A stretch of 5,323 bases of DNA from Pseudomonadota bacterium. Lineage in GTDB: Bacteria; Pseudomonadota; Gammaproteobacteria; Burkholderiales; Gallionellaceae. Under the pieces are notes generated by a model. It was not told where the DNA came from and searched no databases. It saw nothing but the letters and a program-made list of their open reading frames with translations. This document shows positions 1 to 5,323 of the stretch, one piece after another. The translations under genes were made by a program, and so were the position numbers. The first letter of the stretch is position 1; the number at the start of each line of letters is the position of its first letter. The stretch is taken from the NCBI GenBank assembly GCA_021783855.1, contig JAJXTL010000184.1:1-5323 (forward strand), given 5' to 3'.

Positions 1-1
1 C

Positions 2-295
2 CTGATGCCCGCCGGCATCATGCCAAAGCGGCACAATGTCATCGAAACAACCGACATCATGTTGCAGATGGTGGCGAGTGGCCGAGGCGTGGCGGCCTTG
101 CCACGCTGGTTGGTGGAAGATTATGCCCGCAAGGTTGAAATCACCCCCATTCGCCTGGGAGCAAAGGGCATCTCCAAGCAGATCTTTCTAGGCGTGCGCG
201 AGGCCGACCTCGATATCGACTATCTCAGCGCCTTTATTGGGCAAGCCCGGCAGCCGTTCTCCACGACTGACAAGGATACAGAACAGCGTTCATGA
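2..295 (+). CDS. metR: MetR-like LysR-family transcriptional regulator, C-terminal end (5' truncated by window edge)
   Basis: This is the last third of a LysR-type regulator. The reading frame is open from the left edge, so the ATG at 5 is an internal Met rather than a start, and the DNA-binding helix-turn-helix lies outside the window. The visible part is the end of the effector-binding domain. The stretch TTDIMLQMVASGRGVAALP followed by RWLVEDY matches, from memory, the equivalent part of E. coli MetR ([23 protein letters not shown]), including the preceding PAG turn. MetR controls methionine biosynthesis genes such as metE and uses homocysteine as co-effector. The gene ends at a TGA (293-295) and converges on the minus-strand genes to its right. 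No terminator is obvious behind it. Another LysR paralogue cannot be fully excluded because the N-terminus is missing. Confidence 0.82.
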   Translation: MMPAGIMPKRHNVIETTDIMLQMVASGRGVAALPRWLVEDYARKVEITPIRLGAKGISKQIFLGVREADLDIDYLSAFIGQARQPFSTTDKDTEQRS

Positions 296-350
296 CTGAG
301 AATTTCGAACACCAAAGCCCATGAGGAGTATGCCGGACGTTGTTTTTGAT

Positions 351-575
351 TTACCTGTTTTCCGTTATCTTGCTCAAAAAGCTTTGCACTTTACTGACGC
401 GACCAGCACGCAATTCGGGAAATGGAGCTACTTTGACTCCATCAAGAATAAACTGCTCGCACAAATAGTGCATGGCAATTTTCTCATTATCATTAAAGTA
501 AATCATCCAGCCCGGTATAACTGAATACAAATTAACCGGATACTTTTGAGGTTCTGGCCAACTTATGGTTGCCAT
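351..575 (-). CDS. Small hypothetical protein, 74 aa
   Basis: I do not recognise a family. The ORF starts at an ATG preceded by GGAGA with a 6-nt spacer (582-586 on the plus strand), and a perfect TATAAT lies about 40 nt upstream. Both signals argue for a real gene. The protein is mildly amphipathic with several aromatic residues (for example PGWMIYF at about residues 21-27), one Cys, no signal peptide and no long hydrophobic segment, so it is probably cytosolic. The C-terminal half is basic. Codons are noticeably AT-rich (TTT, ATA, AAT, TTG) compared with the GC-rich metR tail and copper operon on either side, which suggests separate ancestry. It is convergent with metR, with 55 bp between stops. 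An overlapping plus-strand ORF (321-524) has a poorly spaced Shine-Dalgarno and is less likely. No function is proposed. Confidence 0.5.
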   Translation of the reverse strand: MATISWPEPQKYPVNLYSVIPGWMIYFNDNEKIAMHYLCEQFILDGVKVAPFPELRAGRVSKVQSFLSKITENR

Positions 576-617
576 AAAATTTCTCCATAAATATCAAGAA
601 TGGGGCGCCCGAAGGTA

Positions 618-623
618 ATTATA
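618..623 (-). promoter_or_regulatory. Candidate -10 box for the 74-aa ORF
   Basis: On the minus strand this hexamer reads TATAAT, an exact sigma-70 -10 consensus. It lies about 42 nt before the ATG of the small ORF, which would give a leader of roughly 35 nt. The -35 side is weak: GTGAGA (639-644) matches TTGACA at four of six positions but with a short 15-nt spacer, and nothing better sits at 17 nt. The call rests mostly on the -10 match and its position. Confidence 0.35.
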
Positions 624-981
624 TCCTCCGGTAAGTTCTCTCACTGTTCAGCAGATCAATACCGTTCATGTATCCATATGCTGCAATTGGCACTTCTCTA
701 CACACTCGGAAACTAAATTGCCTGCCGCATAGGTGCCGGCCGCGACCGTCCTGTGGCCGACTGCGGGATGTCGAACATTTTACTCGCCGGTGTCCGTTAG
801 CAATACCGGTCGCTCAGCTTGGCATATGTGAAGTTCCGCACCTGGCACGATGCGGTATTTCATGTCGCCATTTTGCCCGCCAGGAAGCGGCCACTTGAGC
901 ATCGTTAAATCAGCGCACCAGATACCTCCCTGGCAACATGCGGCATCCGACCCACACCCGACCGTAGCAGTGGAACATCTG

Positions 982-991
982 AGCGGCCGCT
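982..991. repeat. 10-bp perfect palindrome
   Basis: AGCGGCCGCT is a perfect 10-bp palindrome inside the gene-poor region. A related imperfect copy, AAGCGGCCACTT, occurs at 884-895. The spacing of about 100 bp and the imperfect second copy give no clear reason to call an operator, so this is recorded only as sequence structure. Confidence 0.3.
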
Positions 992-1037
992 TGTACTGTC
1001 AGCTGTCACTGAAAACGGAGAGAATTAGTTCATCTCA

Positions 1038-1062
1038 ATGACCGTAGATAACCAACGGTCAT
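1038..1062. repeat. Perfect inverted repeat / stem-loop
   Basis: Arms ATGACCGT (1038-1045) and ACGGTCAT (1055-1062) are exact reverse complements and flank a 9-nt loop. The structure lies about 105 nt beyond the stop of the last operon gene, in the direction of its transcription. Neither side has the T-run of an intrinsic terminator, so it may instead be an RNA 3'-end structure, a protein-binding site, or a remnant repeat. Confidence 0.5.
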
Positions 1063-1168
1063 CGGCAAATTGATTTCTCACCACCCTAATTCAAATATCC
1101 GTGACGCACTGATACCGGATTCGGCCCGGTCGAGCAATGTGGATTACATCTGTATGGGCCTATTCCCA

Positions 1169-1651
1169 TTAGTGGCAGCCCTTTATATTGTTGACTTCAA
1201 GGCTGTCAATTTCGCGTTCTTCCAGGTAATTGATGAATGCCAATTTAAGACCTCCTATCCAGCCGCCGCCGAGTTCCGCCCCAATCTGTACAAGCTTGTT
1301 CGCGATCTGCTCTGCCGTTACTTGCATCAGGTCATACTGGATTTCCAACTTATTGCCCTCGATGCAAACACTGTGTATCCCCATCATTTCGAATAACTCG
1401 CGTTTTAATTGCTCCGATTGAAGGTCATCGAGTGGTTCCGTTAACATCATGCGGCGCTGCTTGATGACATTTGCGCCCTTTTGCGCGGGTGATTTCTTAC
1501 CAGGGAAACCAATATACAAATGTGGATTTGCTTGAAAGCGTTCCTTACACTGCGCCGAGCAAAATGCATAACAAATACCTTCATATTCTGTAGGAAACGA
1601 TTTCTCAGAAACCACCATGTGGCAAACCGGATCTTTGACTAACTTATACAT
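1169..1651 (-). CDS. YHS-domain protein with C-terminal HMA-like domain, 160 aa
   Basis: This is a soluble two-part protein predicted to bind metal. Residues 4-46 form a YHS domain: DPVCHM at 7-12, then FCSAQC with Cys31 and Cys35, then the RFQANPHLY ending. These Cys residues are the likely metal ligands. Residues 47-67 are a basic Lys/Arg-rich linker. Residues about 69-130 read like a ferredoxin-fold HMA or metallochaperone domain (GIHSVCIEGNKLEIQYD, then TAEQIANKLVQIGAEL), but the CxxC metal loop is absent. The tail ends in Gly-Cys-His. The ATG at 1651 is chosen because AGGAG sits 7 nt upstream. An in-frame ATG 8 codons earlier (1675) overlaps the stop of the preceding gene but has no Shine-Dalgarno. 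It is the last operon gene, 20 nt after the methyltransferase gene. Role as a copper donor, buffer or sensor for the ATPase is inference. Confidence 0.85.
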   Translation of the reverse strand: MYKLVKDPVCHMVVSEKSFPTEYEGICYAFCSAQCKERFQANPHLYIGFPGKKSPAQKGANVIKQRRMMLTEPLDDLQSEQLKRELFEMMGIHSVCIEGNKLEIQYDLMQVTAEQIANKLVQIGAELGGGWIGGLKLAFINYLEEREIDSLEVNNIKGCH

Positions 1652-1658
1652 GCTGAAT

Positions 1659-1663
1659 CTCCT
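1659..1663 (-). promoter_or_regulatory. Ribosome binding site deciding the YHS gene start
   Basis: AGGAG on the minus strand, 7 nt before the ATG at 1649-1651. Its position inside the longer ORF version rules in favour of the internal ATG and against the ATG at 1673-1675, in front of which only GAAGCGTAACGTGA is found. Confidence 0.75.
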
Positions 1664-1671
1664 ATCCGGAA

Positions 1672-2334
1672 TCATTTCACGTTACGCTTCTGCCCGGCAA
1701 TATGGGAACGCCGTGGTATAAATCTAGGGGTGTCGGCTGCGTACTCCAGCCACTTTGTGCCAAAGCGGGTTTCGGAATCACGTTCCTCGGCATATGCCAA
1801 GCGCACATAGACCCAAACAAGGATCGGGAACATCAGTAGTGTGATGATTGTCGCCCATTGCAGCAGGAAACCGAACATCACCAGCACGAATGCAACATAT
1901 TGGGGATGACGGATGTGCGCATAAGGTCCTGTGGTTGCAAGTTCGTTTCGCTGTACTGCCCGATAAAGCACAGGCCAGGAGGACGCTAGCAGCCAAAAAC
2001 CACCCCCGATGAAGATCATACTTAGAATATGAAATGGCCCGAAATGAGGATTGGAGCGCCAGCCGAACATCATCTCCAGCAGATGGCCGGCATCGTGCGA
2101 CCACCAATTGACCTCAGGATAATGGCTCTGTAACCATCCAGAGAGCAAGTATATGGTCAGCGGAAAGCCGTACATTTCGGTAAACAGGGCTACGATGAAG
2201 GCCGAGTACAGACCGAGCGTGCGCCAGTCGCGCCGGGACTGCGGTTTGAAAAAACTGAAGGCAAAAAATATAAAGAATGCCGAGTTGATGATCACCAATG
2301 ACCACAGACCATAGCCGTTCTCAGTAGAGTTCAT
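1672..2334 (-). CDS. Isoprenylcysteine carboxyl methyltransferase family membrane protein, 220 aa
   Basis: This is a multi-pass inner-membrane protein of the ICMT/phospholipid methyltransferase superfamily, which transfers a methyl group from S-adenosylmethionine. Hydrophobic segments lie at about residues 11-29, 40-66, 101-120 and 146-181, the last long enough for a helical hairpin. The family signature is clear: GPYAHIRHPQY at 136-146, then a second conserved block with Glu183-Glu184 and RFGTKWLEYAADTPRFIP at 190-207, which form the cofactor site in solved relatives. Bacterial members act on varied small or lipid substrates, and some methylate thiols; the substrate here is unknown. Its ATG overlaps the stop of the DUF2933 gene (ATGA, 2331-2334), with AGGAG 6 nt upstream, so translation is probably coupled. 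Its place in a copper operon suggests a metal-stress role, which is inference. Confidence 0.88.
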   Translation of the reverse strand: MNSTENGYGLWSLVIINSAFFIFFAFSFFKPQSRRDWRTLGLYSAFIVALFTEMYGFPLTIYLLSGWLQSHYPEVNWWSHDAGHLLEMMFGWRSNPHFGPFHILSMIFIGGGFWLLASSWPVLYRAVQRNELATTGPYAHIRHPQYVAFVLVMFGFLLQWATIITLLMFPILVWVYVRLAYAEERDSETRFGTKWLEYAADTPRFIPRRSHIAGQKRNVK

Positions 2335-2579
2335 TTTTCGCTCCTTGAGTTGTCTTCAGCATGGCTGCCATGAGCGCCATGTTCTCCATGTCCATGGTGC
2401 ATGAACACATGCATCAACGGACAGGCGAGCAGCAGTAAAAATGGCAATGCACCCAGCAGGTGGGCGCGGTGTTCGGTAAATAGGTAAAAAGCGGCAATTG
2501 CCAGGAATGCAATGAAAATCCAGTTGTAACTGCGTGGGGCAGAAGGTGTGTCTTGCCCGGTATGTTTCTCATGTTCCAT
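2331..2579 (-). CDS. Small His-rich membrane protein, DUF2933-like, 82 aa
   Basis: A short inner-membrane protein resembling the DUF2933 family, whose biochemical function is not known to me. Counting from the ATG at 2582, residues 1-19 are polar with two His. A first transmembrane helix spans about 20-37, followed by TEHRAHLLG, the most family-like block. A second helix spans about 43-60 and contains CPLMH. A tail at 58-74 carries eight His among Gly and Ala. The Cys-Pro-Leu-Met-His plus His cluster could bind copper or another soft metal. Two adjacent ATGs exist; the second (2577-2579) is chosen because AGGAG lies 6 nt before it but only 3 nt before the first. The gene starts about 45 nt after the ATPase stop without a visible terminator, and overlaps the methyltransferase gene by 4 nt. 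DUF2933 genes commonly sit in metal-resistance clusters. Confidence 0.82.
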   Translation of the reverse strand: MEHEKHTGQDTPSAPRSYNWIFIAFLAIAAFYLFTEHRAHLLGALPFLLLLACPLMHVFMHHGHGEHGAHGSHAEDNSRSEK

Positions 2580-2585
2580 CATGTT

Positions 2586-2590
2586 CTCCT
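2586..2590 (-). promoter_or_regulatory. Ribosome binding site of the DUF2933 gene
   Basis: AGGAG on the minus strand. It is 3 nt from the ATG at 2582 and 6 nt from the ATG at 2579. Usual spacing favours the second ATG, so the first Met is likely not the main start, although the two differ by only one residue. Confidence 0.6.
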
Positions 2591-2626
2591 TTTACAAAAA
2601 TGGTTTACATCATTGAAAAAGTCCAC

Positions 2627-5029
2627 TTACATCTTTGCCCGATTCAGCCTAAGCGCATTTGTAATCACCGATACCGAGCTGAAACTCATCGCCGCTGCCG
2701 CGATGATCGGCGAGAGCAGCAGTCCAAAAAATGGATACAGCACACCGGCTGCAACGGGGATGCCCAGCACGTTGTAGATAAAAGCGAAAAACAGGTTCTG
2801 GCGAATGTTGCGCATGGTGGCGCGGCTAAGACGTAAGGCACGCACGATTCCGCGCAGATCTCCTTTGATCAGCGTGATGCCCGCACTCTCCATCGCCACG
2901 TCAGTGCCGGTGCCCATCGCGATGCCCACGTGAGCCTGAGCCAGCGCGGGAGCATCGTTGATACCATCGCCTGCCATCGCCACAATGCGACCCTGCATCT
3001 GAAGTTGTTTGACGATGGCAGATTTCTGTTCCGGCAGCACTTCAGCTTCTATCCGGTCGATGCCCAGTTTCTTAGCCACCGCCTCTGCCGTGATGCGGTT
3101 GTCGCCGGTAAGCATGATGACCTGCACACCTTCTGCATGCAGGGCGCGGATCGCCTCTGCAGTGGATGTTTTGACCGGATCAGCCACTCCGATCAAACCT
3201 GCCGCCTTGCCATCGATTGCCAGCAGCATCACTGTCTGGCCGTCGCTACGCAGTGTTTTAGCAAAAAGGGGCAAATCGCCCGCGTCGATACCTAATTCTT
3301 CAAGTAATTTGAGACTGCCCAACGCAACTGCACGACCCTCGACAATTCCAGTCACGCCTTTGCCAGTGATCGAACGGAACTCGCTCACTGCGACGAGGCT
3401 GAGTCCTTTTTCTTGCGCGCCAATCACGATGGCCGCGGCCAACGGATGCTCGCTGGCACGCTCCAGGCTGGCACCCAGCCTCAGTACTTCGCCTTCACTA
3501 TATTCAGAGAGTGGGGTGACCGAGGTCAGTTTAGGTTTGCCTTCAGTCAGCGTGCCGGTCTTGTCTACCACCAGCGTGTTCACTTTCTCCATGGTTTCCA
3601 GCGCTTCGGCGTTCTTGATCAGCACACCGGCCTGCGCGCCGCGTCCGGTACCGACCATGATTGACATCGGTGTAGCCAAGCCCAAAGCACATGGACAGGC
3701 AATGATCAGCACGGCCACAGCATTGACGATGGCGTGTGCAAGACGCGGTTCCGGTCCAAAGAGTCCCCATATCGCCAGTGTGGCAACCGCAGCCAGCACC
3801 ACTGCTGGAACGAAATAACCGGCCGTCACATCGGCCAGCCGCTGGATCGGTGCGCGTGAACGTTGTGCTTCGCTCACCATGTGCACGATTTGCGCCAACA
3901 AGGTGTCGGCTCCAACTTTTTCTGCGCGCATCAACAAACTGCCGGTGCCATTTACCGTGGCGCCAATCAAGCGTGCATCTGTGGTTTTTTCTACCGGAAT
4001 GGATTCACCGGTGACCATGGACTCGTCCAGCGAACTATTGCCTTCAAGCACGACGCCGTCCACCGGCACCTTCTCGCCGGGACGTACGCGCAGCACATCT
4101 CCCGGCTGTACCTGTTCCAACGGGATGTCTTCTTCGTTGCCGTCAGCGCGCACGATGCGCGCGGATTTCGGTGCAAGCCCGAGCAGAAGCTTGATCGCGG
4201 CGCTGGTCTGGCTACGCGCACGCAATTCCATCACTTGACCGAGCAGTACCAGCGCCATAATCACGGCAGCAGCCTCGAAATACACTGGCACGGTTTCACC
4301 CATACTGCGCATCGCGGGCGGAAAAATTCCGGGTAGCAGCATAGCCACCACACTATATGTCCATGCCACGCCCACACCCAGCGCGATCAAACTGAACATG
4401 TTGAGACTGCGGTTGACGACCGATGCCCAGCCGCGCTGAAAGATCGGCCAGCCGCCCCACAGCACGACGGGGGCTGCCAGTACAAATTCCAGCCATTGCA
4501 AAGCCGTCATCGAGATAAAGCGCGGTATGAATTGCGGAGCCAGATCGGAAATCATCGCCATCATAAAAACCGGCAAGGCGAGCACCGTGCTTACCTTGAG
4601 GCGGCGCGTCATGTCGTTCAGTTCGGTATTGTCTTCCGCCGCGGTATCGCGCGGCTCCAGTGCCATGCCGCACTTGGGGCAGCTGCCTGGCTCATTGCGC
4701 ACGATTTCGGGATGCATGGGGCAGGTGTACTCGATGGATCTCGACTTCGCTACAGTGGGTTCTACCGGTTCCAGCGTCATCCCGCACTTGGGACAGTTGC
4801 CCGGTGTAGGCCGACGTATTTCCGGGTGCATCGGACAGGTATAGATCACACCGGTTTGTTCCTGAACTGTGGTCTGCGGTGCGAGGTAGGCGGCCGGGTT
4901 CACGTTGAATTTATCCTGACAATGCTGAGAGCAAAAGTAATGGCGTTCGCCAGCAGAATCGGTGTGCAGGGTATCGCCACCTATGGTGACCTGCATCTTG
5001 CAAACTGGATCGATAGTCTTGACCGCCAT
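2627..5029 (-). CDS. Cu(+)-translocating P1B-type ATPase with N-terminal YHS and two heavy-metal-binding modules, 800 aa
   Basis: An inner-membrane pump that uses ATP to export monovalent copper, possibly silver. The N-terminus has a YHS domain (DPVC at 7-10, Cys33, Cys37), then two YTCPMHPE...CPKCGM modules (about 63-86 and 101-124), with no CxxC HMA domain. The catalytic core is complete: TGES at 340-343 (actuator), CPC at 445-447 (membrane metal site), DKTGT with phosphorylated Asp489, Ser-Glu-His-Pro at 526-529 and GKG at 556-558 (nucleotide domain), TGDN at 641-644 and GDGINDAP at 687-694. Tyr752-Asn753 and the pattern M-x2-SS-x5-N (Met781 to Asn791) are the Cu(+)-class P1B-1 signature. 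The layout resembles CopF/SilP-type pumps more than CopA with HMA domains. The ATG is preceded by GAGAGG at an 8-nt spacer. It is the first gene of the four-gene operon. No CueR-like operator was recognised upstream. Confidence 0.96.
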   Translation of the reverse strand: MAVKTIDPVCKMQVTIGGDTLHTDSAGERHYFCSQHCQDKFNVNPAAYLAPQTTVQEQTGVIYTCPMHPEIRRPTPGNCPKCGMTLEPVEPTVAKSRSIEYTCPMHPEIVRNEPGSCPKCGMALEPRDTAAEDNTELNDMTRRLKVSTVLALPVFMMAMISDLAPQFIPRFISMTALQWLEFVLAAPVVLWGGWPIFQRGWASVVNRSLNMFSLIALGVGVAWTYSVVAMLLPGIFPPAMRSMGETVPVYFEAAAVIMALVLLGQVMELRARSQTSAAIKLLLGLAPKSARIVRADGNEEDIPLEQVQPGDVLRVRPGEKVPVDGVVLEGNSSLDESMVTGESIPVEKTTDARLIGATVNGTGSLLMRAEKVGADTLLAQIVHMVSEAQRSRAPIQRLADVTAGYFVPAVVLAAVATLAIWGLFGPEPRLAHAIVNAVAVLIIACPCALGLATPMSIMVGTGRGAQAGVLIKNAEALETMEKVNTLVVDKTGTLTEGKPKLTSVTPLSEYSEGEVLRLGASLERASEHPLAAAIVIGAQEKGLSLVAVSEFRSITGKGVTGIVEGRAVALGSLKLLEELGIDAGDLPLFAKTLRSDGQTVMLLAIDGKAAGLIGVADPVKTSTAEAIRALHAEGVQVIMLTGDNRITAEAVAKKLGIDRIEAEVLPEQKSAIVKQLQMQGRIVAMAGDGINDAPALAQAHVGIAMGTGTDVAMESAGITLIKGDLRGIVRALRLSRATMRNIRQNLFFAFIYNVLGIPVAAGVLYPFFGLLLSPIIAAAAMSFSSVSVITNALRLNRAKM

Positions 5030-5077
5030 GGTATTCGCCTCTCGATTTCAGTTGTCCGTTGCGCCTCATGCCCTGCA

Positions 5078-5099
5078 TGAAACCGCATGCGCGGTTTCA
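5078..5099. repeat. Perfect inverted repeat / stem-loop upstream of the ATPase gene
   Basis: Arms TGAAACCGC (5078-5086) and GCGGTTTCA (5091-5099) are exact 9-bp reverse complements around a 4-nt ATGC loop, a stable hairpin on either strand. It ends about 48 nt before the ATPase start. No T-run follows on the minus strand, so an intrinsic terminator is not supported. A regulator-binding site or a leader RNA structure is possible. Confidence 0.6.
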
Positions 5100-5110
5100 G
5101 AAGAATTTGG

Positions 5111-5148
5111 CCGGTGTGCGGCTAATGACCGTTTAAGCAGCACACCGG
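5111..5148 (-). terminator. Stem-loop after the upstream gene, possible terminator
   Basis: Arms CCGGTGTGC (5111-5119) and GCACACCGG (5140-5148) pair perfectly over 9 bp. GCT/AGC inside (5121-5123 with 5136-5138) can extend the stem past a G-A mismatch. It begins about 10 nt after the TAA of the upstream minus-strand gene, where a terminator would be expected. What follows on the minus strand (CCAAATTCTTCT) is only moderately T-rich and the loop is large, so termination may be weak or the element may serve RNA stability. Confidence 0.4.
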
Positions 5149-5157
5149 GGGTGAGGT

Positions 5158-5322
5158 TTAGTGTCTGTCTTCCGTGTGATCATGCATCGGCATGTCCTTA
5201 TCCATGGTTTCGCGATGGCTCTTGCCGGCCTTGGATTCCGCTGCCGGTACACCCTTTTCTGCAGGATGACTGTGTTTCTTCACCGGCTTCTTTGCCTCGG
5301 ATTTCTCCGCTGTAGGTGAATC
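5158..5322 (-). CDS. C-terminal end of a Lys-rich protein with Met/His-rich tail (5' truncated by window edge)
   Basis: The minus-strand frame is open from the right edge to a TAA at 5158-5160, giving 54 residues of an otherwise unseen protein. The visible part is low-complexity and charged, with Ala/Lys/Pro-rich stretches (AKKPVKKHSHP) similar to disordered linkers. It ends in a Met/His/Asp-rich tail, MDKDMPMHDHTEDRH, with three close Met and several His. Such tails bind Cu(+) or Ag(+) through Met and Cu(2+) through His in periplasmic copper-resistance proteins. The gene has the same orientation as the ATPase gene, 128 nt upstream, with a stem-loop between. This fits a shared metal-resistance locus, but the protein family cannot be named from this fragment. 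The frame is supported by composition and context only, since no start or domain is visible. Confidence 0.6.
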   Translation of the reverse strand, partial: DSPTAEKSEAKKPVKKHSHPAEKGVPAAESKAGKSHRETMDKDMPMHDHTEDRH

Positions 5323-5323
5323 G

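Larger units (their letters stand above)
576..1168. other. Long gene-poor intergenic region with inverted repeats
   Basis: About 590 bases lie between the small ORF and the end of the copper operon. Apart from the candidate promoter at 618-623 I see no supportable gene on either strand. The plus-strand ORFs here (668-898, 850-1041) lack ribosome binding sites and have an implausible Cys/Arg/His-rich composition. I found no tRNA, rRNA or complete insertion sequence. The stretch holds a perfect inverted repeat at 1038-1062 and a 10-bp palindrome at 982-991. It may be decayed sequence or host an unrecognised small RNA. Confidence 0.5.

Noticed and set aside
668..1041. Two overlapping plus-strand ORFs of 76 and 63 aa
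   Set aside because: No ribosome binding site, odd Cys/Arg/His/Pro-rich composition and no resemblance to any family; likely chance open frames.
1154..1169. ATGGG/CCCAT hairpin at the end of the YHS gene as a terminator
   Set aside because: Only 5-bp arms, overlapping the stop codon, with no T-run after it on the minus strand.
1652..1675. Upstream ATG at 1675 as start of the YHS gene
   Set aside because: It overlaps the preceding stop as ATGA but lacks a Shine-Dalgarno, while AGGAG is well placed for the ATG at 1651, and the YHS domain begins right after that Met.
3009..3818. 269-aa plus-strand ORF opposite the ATPase gene
   Set aside because: It is an antisense shadow of the GC-rich ATPase codons, rich in Ser/Ala/Thr/Pro; the minus strand holds all P-type ATPase motifs in one intact frame.
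1037..5132. The 9-mer AATGACCGT occurs at 1037-1045 and again at 5124-5132, suggesting a shared operator
   Set aside because: In a window of this size dozens of 9-mer matches are expected by chance, and the flanks do not agree.
5030..5157. CueR/MerR-type operator or sigma-70 promoter for the copper operon
   Set aside because: No convincing dyad with the 19-20 bp spacing of MerR-family promoters, and no acceptable -10/-35 pair was found.

Overview
The window looks like a chromosomal segment of a Gram-negative proteobacterium, most likely a betaproteobacterium. This rests on the MetR-type LysR regulator tail, the codon choice of the large genes and the YHS/heavy-metal-binding-domain style of the copper ATPase. 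The genus is not determinable from sequence reading alone. The main content is a four-gene metal-handling operon on the minus strand.

Layout, left to right. Positions 2-295 (+) are the 3' end of a metR-like gene. Positions 351-575 (-) hold a small AT-rich ORF of unknown function with a good ribosome binding site and a TATAAT box upstream. Positions 576-1168 carry no convincing gene, only a few inverted repeats. The operon, transcribed right to left, occupies 1169-5029. It contains an 800-aa Cu(+)-type P1B ATPase, a small His-rich two-helix membrane protein (DUF2933-like), a membrane methyltransferase of the isoprenylcysteine carboxyl methyltransferase family, and a YHS-domain protein with a C-terminal metallochaperone-like fold. 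Positions 5030-5157 hold two strong inverted repeats. Positions 5158-5322 (-) are the C-terminal end of a Lys-rich protein with a Met/His-rich tail that runs off the right edge.

How the genes may work together. The ATPase would export monovalent copper (or silver) from the cytoplasm. Its N-terminus carries a YHS domain and two Cys-Pro-Met-His-Pro zinc-ribbon-like modules instead of the usual CxxC HMA domains. The last gene repeats the YHS module and joins it to a CxxC-less HMA-like domain, so it may be a soluble metal donor, buffer or sensor for the same route. The DUF2933 protein offers a His cluster at the membrane. The membrane methyltransferase has no obvious substrate here. The ATGA overlap and short gaps (20 and about 45 nt) argue for co-transcription. 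The truncated Met/His-tailed gene upstream is in the same orientation and may belong to the same metal-resistance locus.
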